A DNA stretch of 64,000 nt from Hymenobacter busanensis (GTDB lineage Bacteria; Bacteroidota; Bacteroidia; Cytophagales; Hymenobacteraceae), in NCBI RefSeq assembly GCF_008727865.1, contig NZ_VTWU01000011.1, forward strand, positions 31,937 to 95,936, written 5' to 3'. Positions 45,701 to 54,250 of this stretch are shown piece by piece (position 1 is the stretch's first letter; each line of letters opens with the position of its first letter). Position numbers and translations under genes: made by a program. Under the pieces are notes generated by a model. It saw nothing but the letters and a program-made list of their open reading frames with translations. It searched no databases and was not told where the DNA came from.

Positions 45701-46041
45701 TGAAATTTACCGCGCCAAGATGCCGCAATTTCTTCAGGGCTGGCAGCAATAGGTTGCTCTGCCTTGAGCCACTTTTTAAATAGCAGCGCATCCTGCGTGA
45801 AGGCATCTGGTGTTGGCTTCTTCTTAGTTTGTAATACGTTGGGCTCATCGGCTGGAACGTCAGTTTCGGCAGCCGTCAAATAAGCATTAAAGCCTGTGGA
45901 AGCCACGCGCAGACCCGTCAGATGAGTGGAAGCCGTCAGGTCCTTCAACGTCCTGCCTTTTACCACGAGCTGCGTAATCGTATTCTTGCTTTTGGGTAAT
46001 ACAAACCAGTTGTTACGCCAATCAGGTAAAGTCAGCTTCAT
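42790..46041 (-). CDS. SF2 DEAH-box helicase with putative C-terminal nuclease domain
   Basis: 1083 residues from the ATG at 46041. Helicase core: PTGTGKTE (Walker A, about residues 154-161), DEAH at about 264-267, TATPF, and the motif VI QLAGRFTR. The 500-residue C-terminal half has beta-rich segments and, near residue 930, YDIIFDDDGSGEAADVV followed by VELYHLKYAK, an Asp...Glu-x-x-x-x-Lys arrangement like a PD-(D/E)XK nuclease. It follows the short Argonaute gene by 60 bases on the same strand, with low GC like that gene, so it is probably in one operon and one defence module. Confidence 0.78.
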   Translation of the reverse strand: MKLTLPDWRNNWFVLPKSKNTITQLVVKGRTLKDLTASTHLTGLRVASTGFNAYLTAAETDVPADEPNVLQTKKKPTPDAFTQDALLFKKWLKAEQPIAASPEEIAASWRGKFHFIEEDQDAKINGLRQPQLGAIYSILGHLKLPTSAGIVVLPTGTGKTETMLATLVANQCRKVLVVVPSDALRTQIAEKFITLGLLKEFGILDDSALYPAVGAFRQSFSETSDFRRFVAQSNVVVATMAILQTLATEELEHLSAECSHVFIDEAHHVRAKSWNYVKEHFDAKKIIQFTATPFRNDGQRLEGSILFNFPLSEAQKQGYYKNIEFLPVSVAKPEEADKIIADTAIARLRKDLAVPHNHILMARCATKERAEKVFQLYAQETDLQPVILYSGMPKGKENYQKIVAKQARIIVCVDMLGEGFDLPELKIAAFHDIRKSLPITLQLAGRFTRTKYDEQLGDACFIANIADPDVSDELDELYARDANWSMLLANMSEGKVAEEVDFKKLLAGFPKLAESKLPLNNIQVKLSTVVYKNKTDTWSPGNFKKGLPDFEKAFYKFDDLNREDNMLIVITATQEGVDWLDSKEVYQLTWRIILVYWETKNNLLFIHSSDNSSLYEDLAKAIIGDNAQLIKGVDVFKTFDGMHRITLQNVGLRNRLGKDIRFRMMVGRDLEEAISIIEKQKGEKAFVMGAGYEVGKKVNLGASYKGRIWTKRENDLSVFKKWCVKIGNKLLDPSIDPNQFLKETLVPMLIKRFPALDPVWIDWHEDLYNEGELYFKFELGTEKADLSCLSIDLTGIFNATSINFAVASDTQQAEFELKIIEAGDSSDKYPDYEISQVAGPTVSVSYGRRKLAGAAFFQAFPPAIWFVDGSSVSGNDYVPLKQTIGLFPQADIEVWDWTGVDLSAESQGVLPVTDSIQYHVIKELNKRDYDIIFDDDGSGEAADVVALKVLTDKIRVELYHLKYAKKAKVGNSVGNLYEVCGQAQRSMHWKHKPGDALMMHLLRREPKRKKGVTRSRFEKGTEIELEALKKLAKRRLPLEFEMIIVQPSLTKSKVGDEILKLLGVTQNFVRDLAGVSLRVIGSA

Positions 46042-46101
46042 GGTTAAGAAATAGTACGTCAAGTGGTCAATGAATACACAGATAGTAGGTTGGGCACGGG
46101 G

Positions 46102-47682
46102 CTACATGTAGTAGTAATACTTGTCAGGCAGCATATCGTCGTCCTCCGCATACTGAATGATTTCGCCCACTTTCTGCGCAAAACGCAATGTAATCGGAAG
46201 GCTATCAAAGAAGTTGCAGTTGTTGAAGTTGAGTTTTGTCAACGCCAGAATCTCCGTACAAACACGCTTGAGCGTTGACTCGCCTTCAAAAATGGATACC
46301 TCCAACGGGTGGGGTACATACTGGCCAGGGAAGGTTTCGTAATAAGGGATGTACCCAGTAGTGTACAAGATGCCTGTTTGACGGTCGAGCGGCAGGTGTG
46401 TACCGCGCATCACCGGGTAACTGCCTTTGCGACGTAGCAGCTTGATATTGGCGGTCTTGATGGTTACTAGGTCAATTGTCACATCCTCGTTGAGTGCGGC
46501 CCGGATGCCGTCCTTCAACCCCTCTGCTTCCGCGTACTCGGCGTGCTGGGCAGATGTCCAGAAGTCCGTCGTTTTATGAATGACTATCCGGTTGGGCGCG
46601 ATATTGTGGTTGAACTTCTTGTACTTTTCTACAATCTCCTCAATAAGGCTCTTCGCGTAATCATAGGTTAGGTGGGGCGAGGATGTATTGTTCTTATCCG
46701 CATCCCACTTGAACTTCTTGCCGATAAAGACGATACCTTTTCCCTCGTAGTTGAAAGCCTGAGCAATGCTGGAGCGAACTAGGTTATTGTCAGAGTTTAG
46801 CACTTTGTGGAAGCTGATTCCGATGAAGCAGGTGTGCTTGTCCTGCAAGGTCAGCGTCCAGGGCGTCCCGGCATTCTTGTAGTAGCTAGCCACCACAAAA
46901 TTCCACGCCTGCATGGATAGGTCTTGGAGGGACTTCTTTTTGCCAAGAATTGTGTCTTCCAGAATAATCTGGACAGGAATGGACTTGGGCATGACAATCA
47001 ACTGGGCTTTTAAGTAACGCCGCAGATTGAAATACAAATTGCCTTTGTAGGGTATGGAAGAGTGCTTTTTGAAGACATCGGCGGGAATGACAATGAAGCA
47101 GATATCCGGGGGCGACATCGAATTTTCGAGCAGGTCTCGGTAAGCCTCCTTGTAGAGGTCACAGATACGTACTACCCGGTCAAACTTCGTCAGCTCCGTG
47201 TCATCCAGAATGGCTCGAATCTTCGCCTCTTTAACACTTCGATTATTGGCTTCGTCGTTAACAAAGCCACACTGGAAAATAGATTCTGCATTGAAGCCCG
47301 GAAAATCGGGATTCAGCCGCTTGTTCTTGTAGCTGGTTGGTTCTTCGTCCTCGACTTCCGGCTCTTCCTCGCCAACGGGGTCGGCACCGAAAAGCAAGCT
47401 TTCCTCGTCATCATAGTCCACTACCTGCCCGGCCTCAATCCGATTGCCCTTCATCTTCACCTCAATATCGGAGGCTTCGATGGGGCTATCGAACTGCTTA
47501 ATCCACTCCTGAGCCTTTTCGATATTGAAGTTGGTTCCCAGAATGGCGTAATGGATTTCGGAACGGTGGGTGCGCGAACTAGTAGAAAAGAAGCTGCCAA
47601 TAGCAATGCCCTGCTTGGGGTCTTCGCTGAGGCGGTCGTTACCAAACTCCAGCAGCGGTTCGGGTAGTAGTTCCGGCGTCAT
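46102..47682 (-). CDS. Short prokaryotic Argonaute (MID-PIWI), SPARDA type, catalytically inactive
   Basis: 526 residues, the length of short pAgos, without PAZ. The MID domain lies in the middle (about 190-270; DICFIVIPADVF). In PIWI, the position of the first catalytic Asp is a Ser (Ser290 in FIGISFHK), so slicing is not expected. The C-terminal carboxylate tail KYYYYM, which helps hold the guide 5' end, is typical. Residues 86-116 are an acidic insert (DDEESLLFGAD, EEEPEVEDEE). It overlaps the stop of the DREN-APAZ gene by 4 bases (ATGA), the usual coupled pair. Confidence 0.85.
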   Translation of the reverse strand: MTPELLPEPLLEFGNDRLSEDPKQGIAIGSFFSTSSRTHRSEIHYAILGTNFNIEKAQEWIKQFDSPIEASDIEVKMKGNRIEAGQVVDYDDEESLLFGADPVGEEEPEVEDEEPTSYKNKRLNPDFPGFNAESIFQCGFVNDEANNRSVKEAKIRAILDDTELTKFDRVVRICDLYKEAYRDLLENSMSPPDICFIVIPADVFKKHSSIPYKGNLYFNLRRYLKAQLIVMPKSIPVQIILEDTILGKKKSLQDLSMQAWNFVVASYYKNAGTPWTLTLQDKHTCFIGISFHKVLNSDNNLVRSSIAQAFNYEGKGIVFIGKKFKWDADKNNTSSPHLTYDYAKSLIEEIVEKYKKFNHNIAPNRIVIHKTTDFWTSAQHAEYAEAEGLKDGIRAALNEDVTIDLVTIKTANIKLLRRKGSYPVMRGTHLPLDRQTGILYTTGYIPYYETFPGQYVPHPLEVSIFEGESTLKRVCTEILALTKLNFNNCNFFDSLPITLRFAQKVGEIIQYAEDDDMLPDKYYYYM

Positions 47683-49079
47683 TGGTTATCAAATAAGCTG
47701 GGCAATGGGAGTACAGAGGCAGTTTTAGCTCCGGCTTTCTTCTTCTGTGATACCTTCTCTCCGTCGAGCGGAATGCCAAAGGAAACGGTAAAATCAAGGG
47801 GCCGGCTGAGCAATATAGATGGCTGATTCATGGCCGAACCGTCGAAAACAGTGGCCTCATGTGAGCCTCGGGCCAAATGATGCCACCAGAAGTGCAGCTG
47901 GTCCACTACCCCGTCGTTAAAGGTCTTCCGGTTGAGGTAGTTCGTGAACTTGGTGGCCTTTTCCGCCTCTAAGACGGTTGCCCTATCCGAGGTGAAGTAG
48001 TATTTCGGACTGACAATGAGGTAGACTTTGTCCTCAATGAACAGCGGCCTGACCGCCACGGCCAGATGCCGAAAGAAGGTGTCTTTGCCGTACTCGTAAT
48101 ACTCCACTACCTTTTTCTCGGTCACTTTTTCGGCGCGACGGGTCCGGTAAGGCACTTTAAATTCTGTCTGGTCTTTGCGCAGGAAAAAGTAGTAGCGCCG
48201 GAAGTCGCGCTGGTAGTGCAGGCCGCGCTTGCGCATGAAGTCCTTCAAGTATTCATTCAGCAGTTCCACAAAGTGGTTGCGCAGCGTGGCTGTATCTACC
48301 ACTTCGCTGTACCGATGTTCGGTTCGCTTTTGCCCCTCCGACACTACGTGCTCATAAAAAGGCTTGAAGTCTTTTTCAATGGGCACAAACGTGTAGATAA
48401 CCGAATTGTAGATAACAAAGTAGGGCGCTTCGCCGCTGGCAATGTTCTTGAAGATGTCCTTCTTGGTTTTGTAATGCGTCGGGTAAGTGTAGAGCCAGCG
48501 CGGTACCGCCTTGAAGGGAAACATATTGGTATCGAGCACTTCGGCCGCCTGGTAGTTGACGCGGCTTTTGAAGGAGGCCCGGTACTTAGTGTCGAAATCG
48601 TGCTGCCCGGTCACCAACCGATTCTCCGTTTTGGAAAACACGATGGGTTGCGACTTGCGCTTGCCCTTGGGGCGTGCCAGCGCCTCGTCGATGTTGGTTA
48701 TTTTCTTGCAGTACAGGATATCAGCGCCGTCGCGACCGTCGAATACTACCAATAGCACATCGTAACCATACACCCGGTAATTCTTCCAGTACTCCAGGTC
48801 CTCTTCGCGCGGGAAAAAGCTGAACGACTCTTCGGTTTCCTGCTGAATGTAGCTGGCGCTGCTTTGGGTGGATTTGATTTGCACCTTCAGGGTTTGGGAA
48901 GTAGGTTTGATTTTGCCGTCTTCGGTTACCTCGGTTAGTTCTACTTCGCCGTCGATACCAAAGTCGTTCTTGGTTTCCTCCCGCCAGATAATGTAAGGCT
49001 GGTGCCGGTTGCAATAATCCGCGAAGACGTTTACGCCTCGCTCGCCGATGATATGGGATGGTCGTACAGTTTTCGACAT
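47679..49079 (-). CDS. DREN-APAZ (DUF4365 nuclease plus APAZ), SPARDA effector
   Basis: 466 residues. Residues 10-150 form the DUF4365 PD-(D/E)XK-type nuclease domain: NDFGIDGEVEL (Asp39, Asp43, Glu45) and VQIKS (Gln67, Lys69), with a later YGYDVLLVVFD strand. Residues about 170-450 form the APAZ domain that stands in for the PAZ and N domains of long Argonautes (PFKAVPRWLYTYP; FTVSFGIP at the end). In SPARDA systems, guide-target recognition by the Argonaute partner releases indiscriminate DNA/RNA cleavage by this domain. First gene of the operon. Confidence 0.85.
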   Translation of the reverse strand: MSKTVRPSHIIGERGVNVFADYCNRHQPYIIWREETKNDFGIDGEVELTEVTEDGKIKPTSQTLKVQIKSTQSSASYIQQETEESFSFFPREEDLEYWKNYRVYGYDVLLVVFDGRDGADILYCKKITNIDEALARPKGKRKSQPIVFSKTENRLVTGQHDFDTKYRASFKSRVNYQAAEVLDTNMFPFKAVPRWLYTYPTHYKTKKDIFKNIASGEAPYFVIYNSVIYTFVPIEKDFKPFYEHVVSEGQKRTEHRYSEVVDTATLRNHFVELLNEYLKDFMRKRGLHYQRDFRRYYFFLRKDQTEFKVPYRTRRAEKVTEKKVVEYYEYGKDTFFRHLAVAVRPLFIEDKVYLIVSPKYYFTSDRATVLEAEKATKFTNYLNRKTFNDGVVDQLHFWWHHLARGSHEATVFDGSAMNQPSILLSRPLDFTVSFGIPLDGEKVSQKKKAGAKTASVLPLPSLFDNQ

Positions 49080-49343
49080 AAGGCAGAGCAGTAGAATCTG
49101 GGCGTTTGCCTAACAAGACTAGCACCAGCTGGAATGCTAACGAAGATAGTGCTTTCGAGGTCTTCTTTTTAGCATAAGACGAGAGCCTTAATGCGCTGAG
49201 CGTCTTCGCAGCTAGCTTTTTTAACTGCAATGTGAGATTAGCTTCGGGTTTCGGCCTTCTGTACCTTCGTCTTTATACATGTAGTTAGCCCCGCATGTCC
49301 ACGTTCCACCGGATTGGTAAAGACAAAGAGTCATTAACCATTT
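49080..49343. other. Divergent region between SPARDA and an orphan gene
   Basis: 264 bases, AT-richer than the backbone. Near-consensus -7 boxes exist in both directions: minus-strand TATCTTCG (49141-49148) and plus-strand TACCTTCG (49262-49269), each one base off TAnnTTTG. No gene seen. Confidence 0.4.
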
Positions 49344-50243
49344 ATGAGAAAGCCACTGGTAATTGAGAAGGCGGACTTGTACGGTGACTGGATTTCTATA
49401 GCCCGACAGCGGTTGATTAGCAGTGGTTTCGATGTGACTAAGCTCGCTACGAACGATGATGTAGGCCAAGAGTATTTCAATGCCCTCCTGCATCTGACCA
49501 TCCCGGTTTTGCCTCGTCAGGTTCACCATTCGGACTCGTTTAGTTGTCAGCCTGACCTTGCCACTGGCTTAGCTTCTTTCCTAGCAAAAGTTGAGAACGG
49601 CCAAAACTTACGGCCCCACATGAGCCGTGGGGTAAAAAAGGTGGCCAACCGTGATGCTCTTCGTTACGACTGGGGCATTCATCACTTCCACCTGGGCACC
49701 ACGGTGGCCCCGGACGGTTTTGTCACCCGAACGGGGCCCGTTCTATTCGCTTGGGTCACTGACGCCGCTATGTATTTGCTTGGCATTTATCCTCACGGTG
49801 TCTGGAACCAGCAGCAAATGCTTCAACTCATTCACCGGAATTGGCCCGTCCTGCTAGAGCCATACACAATTGCCACCGCAGGGTTGGTGCACCATTTAAC
49901 AGATGAAGAAATCGGCCAGGCGCGTCGAGCAGGAGTTACCGTCGCCATAGAGGTCGCAGAGGGCGTTGTGGTTGCTCCACCCGGAGGTGGTATGCCGACC
50001 TCCGGGCACAGTATGCGCGCTGTTCGAGGGAATGACTGTCTTCATGACAGCTTAGTGAGCATGACGGACATGCTTTGCGACCCGGGTTCTTCTTTCCACC
50101 AAGAGGGTGAGAGCAAGGGTATTTACAAGACGCGCACTTTGTCCTACACGCTAATGGATGTCCACGGCCAATGCTTGTTTATCGAGAAGAACAACAACCT
50201 ACGGTATGAGGTAACAGGCATTCCTTCCTTACCTGCACTTTAA
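49344..50243 (+). CDS. Hypothetical protein with DWG-HHxHLG motif, divergent from SPARDA
   Basis: 299 residues, no signal or membrane segment. The most conserved-looking stretch is RYDWGIHHFHLGTT at about residues 107-120, with Asp109, His113, His114 and His116 that could form an active or metal site. A Gly/Pro-rich loop (VVVAPPGGGMPTSG) and a helix-rich C-terminus follow. GC and codon use resemble the SPARDA module. It does not match any family I can name; a linked defence or toxin role is only an inference from position. Confidence 0.5.
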   Translation: MRKPLVIEKADLYGDWISIARQRLISSGFDVTKLATNDDVGQEYFNALLHLTIPVLPRQVHHSDSFSCQPDLATGLASFLAKVENGQNLRPHMSRGVKKVANRDALRYDWGIHHFHLGTTVAPDGFVTRTGPVLFAWVTDAAMYLLGIYPHGVWNQQQMLQLIHRNWPVLLEPYTIATAGLVHHLTDEEIGQARRAGVTVAIEVAEGVVVAPPGGGMPTSGHSMRAVRGNDCLHDSLVSMTDMLCDPGSSFHQEGESKGIYKTRTLSYTLMDVHGQCLFIEKNNNLRYEVTGIPSLPAL

Positions 50244-50253
50244 GCAAATCTGT

Positions 50254-51615
50254 TTACCGCTCCATACCACCGACAGCACGGGCGCCAAGGGTAGCAGCAC
50301 TACGCTCAGACGCTGAAGGAGCTTGCTCCATAATGCTCACCGAGTGTTTCAATTTTTCTACCTCCCTGCTACCGCTTAGGCCCAGTTGGTCGGCTGCATT
50401 AAGGGCTTTGCTTACGTTTTCCCGGTTCAACCCGCTAATGAAGGGTGTGCGCTCAACGTGCCGAGCTACTTCTAGCAGCCGAGCCGCATCCAGTCCTTTC
50501 CCGTGCTCACGCAAAGTCTGGGCTACTTGACTAGCGGCTTGCTTGAACACCGCTTGAGCTTCTTCGTGGCTATTAAGCCGCACTGGCGACTTCTCAGCCA
50601 CTGCTTCTTTCATCACGGCGAATGCCTGAACCTGCTCAGCTGCCACCCGAAACCGTCTGGCATCCGTCTGGTCCTGCCGCGCATCTGGGCCCTGCAACGC
50701 CGGATGCTTGGTAATCTTCTCCGCTGCCTGCTGAAACTGCGCCAAATGGGTCTGAATCGCCGCGGGGTTTAGGTTCGTCGCCTCTACCCCCTTCCCTACC
50801 GCCACGCCCTTCTCGTAATTGCCAGCGCCGGGCATGTTGGCCACGATGTCCATCACGCGGTAGCCGGTTACCTCCAGTTCGCGCCGGGCATCCATGGCTT
50901 TCATCTCCGGGGACAATGCGGCCAGGGGACGTGCTTGGCTGGGGTCGCGCCGTCTCTCGGCTTCGAGGCCGGGCGCCGGGCTGATGACCTGCTCAAACAT
51001 GGCTTTCAAGGCCAGCAGGTTCTTCGCTGCCTCTTCGGGTGCGTGCGGGCGCACGATGGCCAGGTCGCGGGCCCGGTTGAGCGTGGCCGGGTCAATGCGG
51101 GCAAAGTCCACCTGGTAGCCGGCTTCCTGGCCCAGCTGCACGAACGTAGCCTGCAGCGTGCGGCCGTTGCCGTCGCGAAAGGCGTGGGTGTGGTTGTACT
51201 GGTCGAGGTAGTAGGCCGCGCGCTCGGCAAACTTTTCCTCCGACAGCCCCTTCAGGTAGTTCTCCTGGCCCAGCTGCTGGCCGATGGCATTCAGCCGCTG
51301 CTCAATCTCTTTGTAGGGCGCGTAGGTCATCGTTTCCTTGAAGCCGGTGACGTACGTGGGCTTGTGCCCCTGAAACTCCCGGTCGGCCCGGGTTTCGCCG
51401 GCCCACTGGTAGACGCCCTCAAACAGCTTCTGGTGCACCTGCTTGAGGTGAGCGTGGTCGTAACGCCCGCCGGGGATGCCGCCCTGCAGGTTAAGGCGCT
51501 GCAGGCGCAGCAGCGAGGAGTCGGTTTCGGCCTGGGCCAGCTGCTGGGGGTCGGTAATGCCCAGCCGGTTTATCCGTACGCCGTTTTCGTCGCTGAATCG
51601 GTCGCCGGCTACCAT
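50254..51615 (-). CDS. Fic-domain AMP-transferase (VbhT-like toxin candidate)
   Basis: 453 residues. N-terminal Fic domain (residues 15-200), with GGIPGGRYDHAHLKQVHQKLFEGVYQWAG and the catalytic motif HAFRDGNGR at 144-152 intact. The C-terminal 250 residues are helical with no recognised domain, in the place where VbhT has its secretion (BID) domain. It shares one base with the VbhA-like antitoxin gene upstream, the usual arrangement. It is the last gene of the relaxase/coupling-protein operon, which suggests a toxin moved by, or controlling, conjugation. Confidence 0.8.
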   Translation of the reverse strand: MVAGDRFSDENGVRINRLGITDPQQLAQAETDSSLLRLQRLNLQGGIPGGRYDHAHLKQVHQKLFEGVYQWAGETRADREFQGHKPTYVTGFKETMTYAPYKEIEQRLNAIGQQLGQENYLKGLSEEKFAERAAYYLDQYNHTHAFRDGNGRTLQATFVQLGQEAGYQVDFARIDPATLNRARDLAIVRPHAPEEAAKNLLALKAMFEQVISPAPGLEAERRRDPSQARPLAALSPEMKAMDARRELEVTGYRVMDIVANMPGAGNYEKGVAVGKGVEATNLNPAAIQTHLAQFQQAAEKITKHPALQGPDARQDQTDARRFRVAAEQVQAFAVMKEAVAEKSPVRLNSHEEAQAVFKQAASQVAQTLREHGKGLDAARLLEVARHVERTPFISGLNRENVSKALNAADQLGLSGSREVEKLKHSVSIMEQAPSASERSAATLGARAVGGMER

Positions 51616-51887
51616 CAGCGCGCGGCTTGGTCCTCAGGGCTGGCCGGGGGGACGCCCGGCTGGTAACGGGCCAGCAGCAGCGCATCGTTGAGCTCAATGG
51701 CCTCGTCGATGCTCAGCTCGCCGTCCACGTAGCGCTGCATGATGGCCACACTCTCCGGACTCGGCGCCGGGCCGTTGCTCATCAGGATGGCAATGGAGTT
51801 GTTGGCGCCGCGCTCCCGCTCCTGGCGGGCCGCGAGCTGCTCGGGGTCTAGGCCGGCCGGGGCCGGGGTAAAAAAGCTCTTCATCAT
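51615..51887 (-). CDS. VbhA-like antitoxin of Fic protein
   Basis: 90 residues. Its core SPESVAIMQRYVDGELSIDEAIE matches the antitoxin helix pair of VbhA (compare PQVVAQMERVVVGEL). The inhibitory motif of VbhA is (S/T)xxxE(G/N). By alignment the corresponding stretch here is ILMSNG: Ser becomes Ile and the key Glu becomes Asn. So either inhibition works differently or the true motif lies elsewhere. The gene precedes and slightly overlaps the Fic gene, and follows the coupling protein gene by 78 bases. Confidence 0.7.
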   Translation of the reverse strand: MMKSFFTPAPAGLDPEQLAARQERERGANNSIAILMSNGPAPSPESVAIMQRYVDGELSIDEAIELNDALLLARYQPGVPPASPEDQAAR

Positions 51888-51965
51888 CGGAATTGGGAAT
51901 AGGTGCTGGGTACTTACTCAACAGCAAAAAACGGCTTTAAGTCCCCTTCTGCGAGGTTTTCGAGG

Positions 51966-54221
51966 CTATTCGACCTCATTCTTGGTGGCTCCTGCCAAGG
52001 TATTTGCGTGCAGGGCCAGGGTTTCTTTGACCTGCTGGCTGACGCGGCGGTAATTCTCCTGCACCACCACCGAGAGCGTCGCGGCGGCATCCGCTTCGCT
52101 GTCGCCGAACGTGGCCACCGGGTGCAACGGGAAACGCTCCGGGGTGGCATCGGCCCGGGAGATGACGCCCTGGAAGAAGGTGCGCTCCGTTTCCACGGTC
52201 TGCCCGATAAACTCGCCCTGCTGCAGGCTGATGGCGTCCTGCACCCGCACCAGGTTGCGTTCCTGGTAGCTGGTGCTCAGGTTGGAGCTATGACTACCGT
52301 GGCTACCGGCTCCGCCCTGGCTCTTGCCGGTGCTGGTGCTGTGCATCTGCTTGTCCTCACGGCCCACGAGCTCGGAAATGAACTTGGCCGTGTCGAGCGA
52401 GTTGACCTTGCCGAAAAACTGGTTGTTGAGGTTGGAAACCATAACCTTCATCTTTTCAGGACCATAGGCATCGGTCATTTGCGCCAAGTCCTGGGTCATG
52501 TAGATGGTGGCCACCTTGTTGCTGCGGGCCGTGGCGGGCAGCAGCTCCAGCCCCGGCACGTACACTGTGGCGGCCTCGTCGAGGAACACGTAGCTGCGGT
52601 GCTTGTGCTGCTGGTTCATGAGCTTGATGGCCACGGTGATGATGCAGCTGACCACCGGCGAGAAGGTTTCCTTCAGTGTCGGGTCGTTGCCGATGCAGAG
52701 CAGCGCCGGCTGCTTGGGGTCGTTCAGGTTGAGCGAGAACCCCTCCCCTTTCGCCTCGTCGGGCGTGAGCACCCACACGATTTCCGGGGAGTTGATGCGG
52801 TTCAGTATCACCTGCAGCGTGCCCACCACGGCGGCTACCTGCTTCTCGGCCCGCTGCTCCACGGCCGTCACGATGCTGCGCACCATGCCGGCGCACTCGG
52901 GGTCGGTTTCCAGCATCGAAAGCACGTGCTTGAAGTCCTTGTGGATGGCTGTGGCCACCACATGGGGAATGGTGCAGTAGCGCGGGAAATGCTTTTTGTA
53001 AAACCAGATGATGCCCGTCAGGTAGGCCACGGCGCTGATGTCGAAGAACTCCATCTTGCGGATGCTGGCCGGATTTAAGTTGTTGATGATGGCCCGCGAG
53101 TATTCCTCGGCAAAAGCCACCACAGGCATGTCTGCGGCCCGCAAGGGGTTGACCCGCTCGCTGCGCGTCAGGTCGCGGAAGTTGATGACGTGCAGCACCA
53201 CCGCCGGCTCGGGCTCCCCGTTGGGCAGGCGCCGCGGCGCATCCGGCCGGCGCCCGGCCAGTTCCAGCGCCTTCTGCGCCGTTTCCGCCAGCACCGGGAA
53301 CTTGAAGTCGTAGATGAGCCCGGCAAAATTCTTGGCCGCCAGCTGCTCAATCACGGGCTCCCCGATGGAGTACGTTTTGCCCGCGCCGGCGCCGCCTAGC
53401 ACCAGCACGCCCCGGTAGGGATTGGGTACGTTCACCCAACCGCCTCCTTCCGTGGGCAAGCTGAACCCATCGGGTGTATCTACCTTCTTGCGCTCCACGC
53501 TCAGCCCAAAGTCCGGGCTTTTGGTCAGCGCCCGCAGCAGCCCCACCACAAAGCCGCTGGCCAGCACCAGGGTCGCGGCCACGGGATAGCCTACCCGGAT
53601 AAAGCCGGCCGGGTACGAGGCGATGCCGAGCAGCACGTAGGCGCTGAGCAGGGCCAGGCCCGCACAGCTGGCCACGACGATGCGCACGGCCTGGGGCCGC
53701 GGCGGCTTGCGGCGGGCCTGCCCCGGTTTGCGCGCCGGCGCCGGTTGCAGGAATACCAGCGCCACGGCTACGAGCAGCAGCAGCCCCCGCAGGTACACGC
53801 CGGCCGCGTCGTAGAACCGACCGGCCTTCACCAGCACCTTCTGTTGAAATCCCTGCCCGGCGGTGGCCACGCGCAGGGCCGCCGCCCCGCCCGTGCTTAC
53901 GACCTGGTCGCCGGCCTGGCTCGTGGCGCTGGCCAGCTCGGCAGCCGGCTTGCCCACCACGGGCGCCGCTTGCCGCCGCAGCCGCGTGCGCCGCGCTTCG
54001 GCCCGCTGCCGGTTGAGTACGGCCAGCCGGGCCGCGAGGCGCTGCCCTGGCGTCAGCCGGGGAGCCTGCGCGGCCTGGTGTTGCGCGGCCCGCGCGGCGG
54101 CCAGCTCGGCCGGGTGCAGCAGCACGTACCACTCGCCGGCCAGCAGGCCCGCCAGCAGCAGGGCCAGGATGAGCAAGATGGGTTGGGAAGCGGCCGCGGG
54201 TCGGGGTGGTTGGTTTAGCAT
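51966..54221 (-). CDS. VirD4/TraG-like type IV coupling protein
   Basis: 751 residues. Four membrane segments occupy about 15-35, 143-160, 181-200 and 208-230. The ATPase has Walker A GGAGAGKT at 276-283 and Walker B in YVFLDEAATVYVPG, followed by the VATIYMTQDLAQM motif. It couples the relaxosome to the secretion channel and pumps DNA. The unusually long, helical, basic N-terminal region (residues 40-130) is not standard. It is preceded by the relaxase gene 29 bases upstream on the same strand. Confidence 0.85.
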   Translation of the reverse strand: MLNQPPRPAAASQPILLILALLLAGLLAGEWYVLLHPAELAAARAAQHQAAQAPRLTPGQRLAARLAVLNRQRAEARRTRLRRQAAPVVGKPAAELASATSQAGDQVVSTGGAAALRVATAGQGFQQKVLVKAGRFYDAAGVYLRGLLLLVAVALVFLQPAPARKPGQARRKPPRPQAVRIVVASCAGLALLSAYVLLGIASYPAGFIRVGYPVAATLVLASGFVVGLLRALTKSPDFGLSVERKKVDTPDGFSLPTEGGGWVNVPNPYRGVLVLGGAGAGKTYSIGEPVIEQLAAKNFAGLIYDFKFPVLAETAQKALELAGRRPDAPRRLPNGEPEPAVVLHVINFRDLTRSERVNPLRAADMPVVAFAEEYSRAIINNLNPASIRKMEFFDISAVAYLTGIIWFYKKHFPRYCTIPHVVATAIHKDFKHVLSMLETDPECAGMVRSIVTAVEQRAEKQVAAVVGTLQVILNRINSPEIVWVLTPDEAKGEGFSLNLNDPKQPALLCIGNDPTLKETFSPVVSCIITVAIKLMNQQHKHRSYVFLDEAATVYVPGLELLPATARSNKVATIYMTQDLAQMTDAYGPEKMKVMVSNLNNQFFGKVNSLDTAKFISELVGREDKQMHSTSTGKSQGGAGSHGSHSSNLSTSYQERNLVRVQDAISLQQGEFIGQTVETERTFFQGVISRADATPERFPLHPVATFGDSEADAAATLSVVVQENYRRVSQQVKETLALHANTLAGATKNEVE

Positions 54222-54250
54222 GGGGCGTAGAACAAAAGAATGGGGTGGGC

